The notes under the pieces: generated by a model
Told to the model about the DNA's origin: nothing
Database searches by the model: none
Seen by the model: only the letters and a program-made list of their open reading frames with translations
Assembly (NCBI GenBank): GCA_946637575.1
Contig: CAMPBJ010000010.1
Coordinates: 1-13,175, forward strand
From: an uncultured Clostridia bacterium
GTDB lineage: Bacteria; Bacillota; Clostridia; Christensenellales; Borkfalkiaceae
Direction: 5' to 3'
DNA length: 13,175 nucleotides
Translations under genes and position numbers: made by a program
Shown: positions 8,599-13,175 of the stretch, in pieces
Layout of the letters: every line of letters starts with the position of its first letter
Numbering within the stretch: the first letter of the stretch is position 1

Positions 8599-8601
8599 GA
8601 G
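8597..8601 (+). promoter_or_regulatory. Ribosome binding site that decides the glgP start
   Basis: AGGAG overlaps the glgA stop codon (8596-8598). The ATG at 8602 follows it with no spacer and could not use it, whereas the ATG at 8611 lies at an ideal 9-nt distance. This favours the shorter glgP product starting MTEKDATT. Confidence 0.75.
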
Positions 8602-8610
8602 ATGCTTTTG

Positions 8611-11025
8611 ATGACGGAAAAAGACGCGACAACACTAATTACGGGAAAACTGTCAAGATACTTCGGGGTTTCACCTTCCGAGGCAACTAAAAACCAAATT
8701 TATAAGGCTGTGGTTATGTGCGTCAGGGATATTTTACTTGAAAAACGCAGCGCATTTAACAAAAAATACCGCGAGAAAAACGGCAAAAGAGTTTACTATC
8801 TTTGCATGGAATTTCTCTTGGGACAGTCTCTTAAAAACAACGCGTACAATTTAGGCTTAACCGGAGTATTCGACTCCGCGCTCAAATCCACGTTTAACAC
8901 TACGTTAGAAGAGTTATACGAATTAGAACCGGACGCGGGCTTAGGCAACGGCGGTTTAGGAAGGCTTGCCGCGTGCTTTATGGACGCGCTTGCGTCCGGC
9001 AACTATCCCGCTATGGGATACTCGATAAGATACGAGTACGGTCTGTTTAAGCAAAAGATCGTCGATGGTTGGCAAATGGAATTGCCTGATATTTGGTTAC
9101 CGGGCGGGGAAGTTTGGCTGACGCCTAGACTCGATAAGACTTTTAAGGTCAAGTTCGACGGGTTTATCCGTGAAAACTGGACGGAAAAGGGGCTTACTAT
9201 CGAACACGCGGACGCAAAAGAAGTGGAAGCGGTAGCATACGATATGATGATCTCCGGAAAAGGCGGAGAGGCGGTGTCGGTGTTAAGGCTCTGGAAGGCG
9301 CAAAATATCCGCGACTTCGATATGAAGACCTTTTCCCAAGGCGATTACATGCGCAGCATGCAAGAGGATAACGAGGCGGATCTTATTTCCAAAGTCTTAT
9401 ACCCCTCGGATAATCACTTTGAAGGCAAGTCTTTAAGGTTAAAACAGCAGTATCTTTTGGTTTCCGCGACTTTGCAGGATATAGTAAAAGATCACAAAAA
9501 CCGTTACGGTTCTTTGGATACGCTCCCCGAAAAAGCCGCGATCCATATTAACGACACGCACCCCGCGCTTTGCATACCCGAACTTATGCGTATTTTGATC
9601 GACGAAAACGGTTACGACTGGGATAGCGCGTGGAATATCGTTACCAAAACCGTTGCTTATACCAACCACACGGTAATGAGCGAGGCTCTCGAGAAGTGGA
9701 ACGAGGACTTAATAGAAAGACGACTTCCGAGAATTTACTCGATACTTAAAGAAATAAACGAGCGGTTCTGCGCCGAAATGTGGAACAAGTTTCCGGGCGA
9801 CTGGGATAAGATCGAAAGGATGAGTATCTTTTCTCACGGTCAGGTAAGGATGGCAAACCTCTCCGTCGTTGCGTCGCATCACGTCAACGGCGTTTCCGCG
9901 CTACACAGCGATATCATAAAAAAGAGTATATTTAAAGACTTTAATGACGTTTACCCGGAAAAGTTTACGAACGTAACTAACGGTATCGCGCACAGGCGTT
10001 GGCTCTGCCAGTCTAACCCCGAACTTTGTTCGCTGATTTCGGACTGTATCGGGGAAGGCTACGTTTTAGACGCGTCTAAACTTAAAGATTTTAAGAAGTT
10101 TGAAAACGACGAAAGCGTTCTTAAACGCATCAACGAGATAAAGGCAATAAAGAAGAAGCAGTTTTCAGACTACGCTCTTAAAACGCAAGGTATAGTTATA
10201 AACCCCGATTCTCTTTTCGACGTTCAGGCGAAAAGGCTTCACGAGTACAAAAGGCAACTTCTTAACGTTTTGCATATTATTTCGCTTTGTAACGACATAA
10301 AGGAAAACCCGAATTTACCCGTTATTCCGAAGACCTTTATTTTCGGTGCTAAGGCCGCTCCGGGCTATTACTTTGCAAAGCAGATAATAAAACTTATCTG
10401 TTCGCTCTCAGAAGAGATCAGAAAAGATCCCGTTCTCAGCAAAAAGATAAGCGTTGTTTTTATGGAAGACTACCGCGTATCTATGGCTGAAAAACTTATG
10501 CCGGCTACCGAGATTTCAGAGCAGATTTCACAAGCGGGTAAAGAGGCGAGCGGAACGGGCAATATGAAGTTTATGATCAACGGCGCGTTGACGATCGGGA
10601 CTTTAGACGGCGCAAACGTAGAGATGAAGGAAGTTGTCGGCGACGATAATATCTTTATCTTCGGTCTGACCGCCAAAGAAGTCGACGAACTTTGGAAACG
10701 CGGATACAATGCAACGAGTTTTTATAACGACAACATCAAACTCGAAAAGGTGATCGCAAGTTTAAATAAGGGCTTTAACGGTCAAAGTTTTGCAGATATT
10801 TCAAACTACTTACTGACGGGCAGTCACGTTGCCGATCCCTATATGTGCATTGCGGACTTCGGAAGCTACTGCGATATTCATAAAAAAGCGGACGCGGTTT
10901 ACACAGACAAAATGGCTTGGGCAAAGAAGAGTCTTAACAATATCGCGAGCGCGGGCGTATTCTCGGCAGACCGCGCGATCAAAGAGTACGCTGAAAATAT
11001 TTGGGGACTTAAAAAAATCAAATGA
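8611..11025 (+). CDS. glgP: Glycogen/starch/maltodextrin phosphorylase, GT35
   Basis: PLP-dependent enzyme that phosphorolyses alpha-1,4-glucan ends to glucose-1-phosphate. Motifs in order: YYLCMEFLLGQSL, LEPDAGLGNGGLGRLAACFMD (a phosphorylase hallmark), AIHINDTHPALCIPELMRIL, TNVTNGIAHRRWL, and the PLP site EASGTGNMKFMIN with the Schiff-base lysine at Lys653. It is 804 aa from the chosen start, close to E. coli GlgP (815). ATG 8611 is preferred over ATG 8602 because the only ribosome site ends directly against 8602. The gene follows glgA by 12 nt. Its TGA overlaps the ATG of the GH13 gene by 4 nt. Obvious allosteric N-terminal features of animal phosphorylases are not recognisable. The physiological substrate (glycogen or maltodextrin) cannot be told from sequence alone, but the operon points to glycogen. 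Confidence 0.96.
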   Translation: MTEKDATTLITGKLSRYFGVSPSEATKNQIYKAVVMCVRDILLEKRSAFNKKYREKNGKRVYYLCMEFLLGQSLKNNAYNLGLTGVFDSALKSTFNTTLEELYELEPDAGLGNGGLGRLAACFMDALASGNYPAMGYSIRYEYGLFKQKIVDGWQMELPDIWLPGGEVWLTPRLDKTFKVKFDGFIRENWTEKGLTIEHADAKEVEAVAYDMMISGKGGEAVSVLRLWKAQNIRDFDMKTFSQGDYMRSMQEDNEADLISKVLYPSDNHFEGKSLRLKQQYLLVSATLQDIVKDHKNRYGSLDTLPEKAAIHINDTHPALCIPELMRILIDENGYDWDSAWNIVTKTVAYTNHTVMSEALEKWNEDLIERRLPRIYSILKEINERFCAEMWNKFPGDWDKIERMSIFSHGQVRMANLSVVASHHVNGVSALHSDIIKKSIFKDFNDVYPEKFTNVTNGIAHRRWLCQSNPELCSLISDCIGEGYVLDASKLKDFKKFENDESVLKRINEIKAIKKKQFSDYALKTQGIVINPDSLFDVQAKRLHEYKRQLLNVLHIISLCNDIKENPNLPVIPKTFIFGAKAAPGYYFAKQIIKLICSLSEEIRKDPVLSKKISVVFMEDYRVSMAEKLMPATEISEQISQAGKEASGTGNMKFMINGALTIGTLDGANVEMKEVVGDDNIFIFGLTAKEVDELWKRGYNATSFYNDNIKLEKVIASLNKGFNGQSFADISNYLLTGSHVADPYMCIADFGSYCDIHKKADAVYTDKMAWAKKSLNNIASAGVFSADRAIKEYAENIWGLKKIK

Positions 11026-12830
11026 GTGTCGTATTCGATCCGCTAAACTCGTTTTATAAAAGCGTTCGCGGAGCGGTAAAACAGAACGAAAAAGTTTTAT
11101 TCAGAGTCAAAGGCGATTTTGACTCTGTCTTTTTCGTTTTAAGGCGTGAAAAAGACGGCGTTACTTGTGAGTACGAATTAGAAAAAAAAGACGGGTATTT
11201 TGAATTATCCGCGTCTTTTCCGATAGTCGGACTATATTTTTACCGTTTCAGAACGCCATATTCTTACATAGGGCTGGGGAGCAACTATAAAGGCGTAGTC
11301 GGAGACGATCCGGAAGAGTTTCAGCTATCCGTTTACGGCGATAACTACGAAACTCCGGGCTGGCTTAAAGGCGGAATAATATATCAGATTTTCCCCGACA
11401 GGTTCAACGGCGATATTAAAAATAAGATCCTACCTTCCGGCAAAGTAGCGGTTAAAGATAAAAACAGGTTGCCCACATTTTTACCCGATGAAAACGGGGA
11501 AGTGTTAAATAACGAATTTTACGGTGGAGATCTTAAAGGGATCAGGGAGAAAATACCGTACCTTAAATCGCTTAACGTAACCGCGATATACTTAAACCCG
11601 ATCTTCGAGGCGTACTCTAATCACCGTTACGATACAGGGGATTATTTAAAAATCGATCCCGTTTTAGGCACGGAAGAGGACTTAAAGAACCTGATTGCCG
11701 CTTGCAAGGATAACGGAATAGGCGTAATTCTTGACGGGGTGTTCAACCATACCGGTTCTGACAGCAGATATTTTAACAAAAAGGGAACGTACGATAGTTT
11801 AGGCGCGTATCAAAGCAAAAAATCGCCATATTATTCCTGGTACAAGTTTATTGACTATCCTTCGGATTACGAATCGTGGTGGGGAATTAAAACCCTTCCG
11901 GCAACGGACAAGGAAAGTAGCGGTTTTACCGACTTTATTGCAGGGGAGCAAGGAGTCATTGAAAAGTACACCAAACTCGGCGTAAAGGGTTGGCGTCTTG
12001 ACGTTGTGGACGAACTTCCTTCTGCTTTTGTTCGGAAAATAAGAAGCGCTATAAAAAAGTGCGACAAAGACGCAGTTATGATAGGCGAAGTCTGGGAAGA
12101 CGCGTCGAACAAGATTTCGTACGGTATAAGACGCGAGTATTTTTTAGGAGAAGAACTGGATTCCGCAATGAATTATCCGCTTAAAGACGGCATCGTGGAA
12201 TATCTGTATAGCGGAAACGCGGAGAAGTTTTCACTTACTTTAAAGACCCTTTTAGATCATTATCCGAAGTGTTCGCTCGATCTTTCTATGAATATCTTAT
12301 CTACTCACGATACGGCAAGGATTTTGTCTAAACTGTCGGGGGTAAACACCTTCGGACTAAATAAAACGCAGATGTCGGAAATCGTTCTTGATAAAGAAAC
12401 GCTCGAATTAGCACGGGCGAGAGTGATGATCGCAAGCGTTTTAGAGTTTACTCTTCCCGGCGTTCCGTCGGTTTATTACGGTGACGAAGCGGGTATGCAG
12501 GGATTTTTCGATCCTTATAACCGTGCTTTTTTCCCGTGGGGGAAGGAAGATAAAAAACTTTTTGCGCACTATAAAAAGCTGGGGGAGATTCGCTCCGTGT
12601 ATTCCGCGTTTAAGTCGGGCGATTGTATTGAAGTCGCTGCCTTTAACGGCGTTTACGCTTTTAAGAGAACGGACGAAAACTCGGAACTACTTATAGTCGT
12701 AAACAGCGGTGAAAAGAGCGAAACGCTTGAGTTCGACGGAGAACTTTACGATCTGCTTTATGATAAGTCGCACGTCGGTCAAATCGAAGTAAAACCGCTT
12801 TCCGCGCATATTTTGATAAGTAAAGCGTAG
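11022..12830 (+). CDS. Intracellular GH13 alpha-glucan hydrolase (neopullulanase/amylopullulanase-like)
   Basis: Alpha-amylase superfamily enzyme with an N-terminal beta-rich domain (about residues 1-115) that resembles CBM34-type modules, then a GH13 barrel starting GIIYQIFPDRFNG. Region I is DGVFNHTG. Region II is GWRLDVVDE with nucleophile Asp327. Region III is MIGEVWED with acid/base Glu356. Region IV is STHDTARIL with Asp430. The region V position reads TLPATD after WWGIK, not the MPKLN of typical GH13_20 neopullulanases, so the subfamily is uncertain (GH13_39-like is possible). A small C-terminal beta domain ends the 602 aa. There is no signal peptide or membrane segment, so it acts in the cytoplasm. 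The ATGA overlap with glgP suggests the two are made together, and the likely role is debranching or hydrolysing limit dextrins. Hydrolytic GH13 function is secure; exact specificity is not. Confidence 0.9.
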   Translation: MSVVFDPLNSFYKSVRGAVKQNEKVLFRVKGDFDSVFFVLRREKDGVTCEYELEKKDGYFELSASFPIVGLYFYRFRTPYSYIGLGSNYKGVVGDDPEEFQLSVYGDNYETPGWLKGGIIYQIFPDRFNGDIKNKILPSGKVAVKDKNRLPTFLPDENGEVLNNEFYGGDLKGIREKIPYLKSLNVTAIYLNPIFEAYSNHRYDTGDYLKIDPVLGTEEDLKNLIAACKDNGIGVILDGVFNHTGSDSRYFNKKGTYDSLGAYQSKKSPYYSWYKFIDYPSDYESWWGIKTLPATDKESSGFTDFIAGEQGVIEKYTKLGVKGWRLDVVDELPSAFVRKIRSAIKKCDKDAVMIGEVWEDASNKISYGIRREYFLGEELDSAMNYPLKDGIVEYLYSGNAEKFSLTLKTLLDHYPKCSLDLSMNILSTHDTARILSKLSGVNTFGLNKTQMSEIVLDKETLELARARVMIASVLEFTLPGVPSVYYGDEAGMQGFFDPYNRAFFPWGKEDKKLFAHYKKLGEIRSVYSAFKSGDCIEVAAFNGVYAFKRTDENSELLIVVNSGEKSETLEFDGELYDLLYDKSHVGQIEVKPLSAHILISKA

Positions 12831-12841
12831 ATTTTTATATC

Positions 12842-12865
12842 GAAACCTTTAAGGAGCGGTTTTTT
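12842..12865 (+). terminator. Weak terminator-like hairpin at the operon end
   Basis: A short stem, GAAACC / GGTTTT (12842-12847 with 12858-12863, one G-T pair), with a 10-nt loop, ends in a run of six T residues (12860-12865). It begins 12 nt after the GH13 stop codon, where an operon terminator is expected. The stem is short and AT-rich, so termination may be partial and some readthrough into acpP is possible. Confidence 0.5.
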
Positions 12866-12876
12866 AATTAAAATAC

Positions 12877-12905
12877 TTGATTTTTTGTATATTCGGTATT
12901 ATAAT
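12877..12905 (+). promoter_or_regulatory. Sigma-A type promoter of acpP
   Basis: TTGATT (12877-12882) and a perfect TATAAT (12900-12905) are separated by exactly 17 nt. Transcription would begin near 12912, giving a leader of about 22 nt that contains the AAGGAG ribosome site. The strength of the match fits an abundant protein such as ACP and shows that acpP need not depend on the glycogen operon. Confidence 0.82.
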
Positions 12906-12933
12906 AAAACCATACAAATAAAGGAGAAACAAA

Positions 12934-13161
12934 ATGGCTGATATCAATGAAATAAAGGCTCTTATTGCGGAGCAGCTTAACAAGAAGCCCGAAGACATTA
13001 CCGAAGACAAGGAGATCGTGAAAGATTTAGGCGCTGACTCTTTGGACGTTATCGAAATGCTTATGAGTTTGGAAGAAAAATTCGATATAACGGTTCCCGA
13101 AGAAGACGTCGTAAATATCAAGACCGTCGGCGACATAATAAAGATCATCGAATCGAAATAG
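12934..13161 (+). CDS. acpP: Acyl carrier protein
   Basis: Carries growing acyl chains on a 4'-phosphopantetheine arm during type II fatty acid synthesis in the cytoplasm. It is 75 aa, the normal length, and strongly acidic. The modification site DLGADSLDVIEM places the prosthetic group on Ser36, and the following helix II (SLEEKFDITVPEED) is typical of AcpP. AAGGAG (12921-12926) lies 7 nt before the ATG. It has its own promoter. The following gene, often rnc or another fatty-acid gene in this phylum, lies beyond the window, and the last 14 bases show nothing. A specialised ACP from another pathway is possible but nothing here suggests it. Confidence 0.95.
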   Translation: MADINEIKALIAEQLNKKPEDITEDKEIVKDLGADSLDVIEMLMSLEEKFDITVPEEDVVNIKTVGDIIKIIESK

Positions 13162-13175
13162 TTTTCATTTAAAAT

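Noticed and set aside
10829..11059. + strand frame across the glgP/GH13 junction
   Set aside because: Both real genes read through in other frames with recognisable sequence; this product is basic and motif-free.
12481..12696. + strand frame inside the GH13 gene
   Set aside because: It is a shadow of the GH13 C-terminal part, with no start signal.
12851..12856. AAGGAG as a ribosome site for a small gene before acpP
   Set aside because: No start codon with an open frame follows at a suitable distance; the motif lies in the loop of the hairpin.

Overview
The window reads as bacterial chromosome of Firmicutes/Clostridia type. Several things point that way: the separate GlgC and GlgD subunits, the short GlgB without the extra N-terminal domain of the enterobacterial enzyme, the AAGGAG-type ribosome binding sites, the AT-rich sigma-A-like promoters and the use of the standard genetic code. 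The genus cannot be fixed from this sequence alone. All real genes lie on the + strand and the region is almost fully coding.

Layout: (1) 1-1347 is the 3' half of valS, ending in a strong intrinsic terminator (1351-1380). (2) A good promoter (TTGACT-N17-TAAAAT, 1400-1428) opens a seven-gene run: pgi, glgB, glgC, glgD, glgA, glgP and a GH13 alpha-glucan hydrolase (1447-12830). Gaps between these genes run from a 4-nt overlap to about 21 nt. I see no internal terminator, so this looks like one glycogen operon. (3) A weak terminator-like hairpin (about 12842-12865) is followed by a clear promoter (12877-12905) and acpP (12934-13161), the acyl carrier protein. The window ends 14 nt after acpP.

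How the genes work together: Pgi interconverts fructose-6-P and glucose-6-P. Phosphoglucomutase, needed to make glucose-1-P, is not in this window. GlgC, with its non-catalytic-looking partner GlgD, makes ADP-glucose. GlgA elongates alpha-1,4 chains and GlgB adds alpha-1,6 branches. GlgP releases glucose-1-P from chain ends. The last gene, a cytoplasmic GH13 protein coupled to glgP, is the natural candidate to deal with the branched limit dextrin, in place of a classical GlgX, which is absent here.

This is mostly a well-understood type of locus. I found no mobile elements, CRISPR arrays, tRNA or rRNA genes, and no clear new system. The points most worth a second look are the GH13 enzyme's true specificity, the Lys-to-Ala change in the GlgA ADP-glucose loop, the degenerate active site of GlgD, and pgi at the head of the operon.
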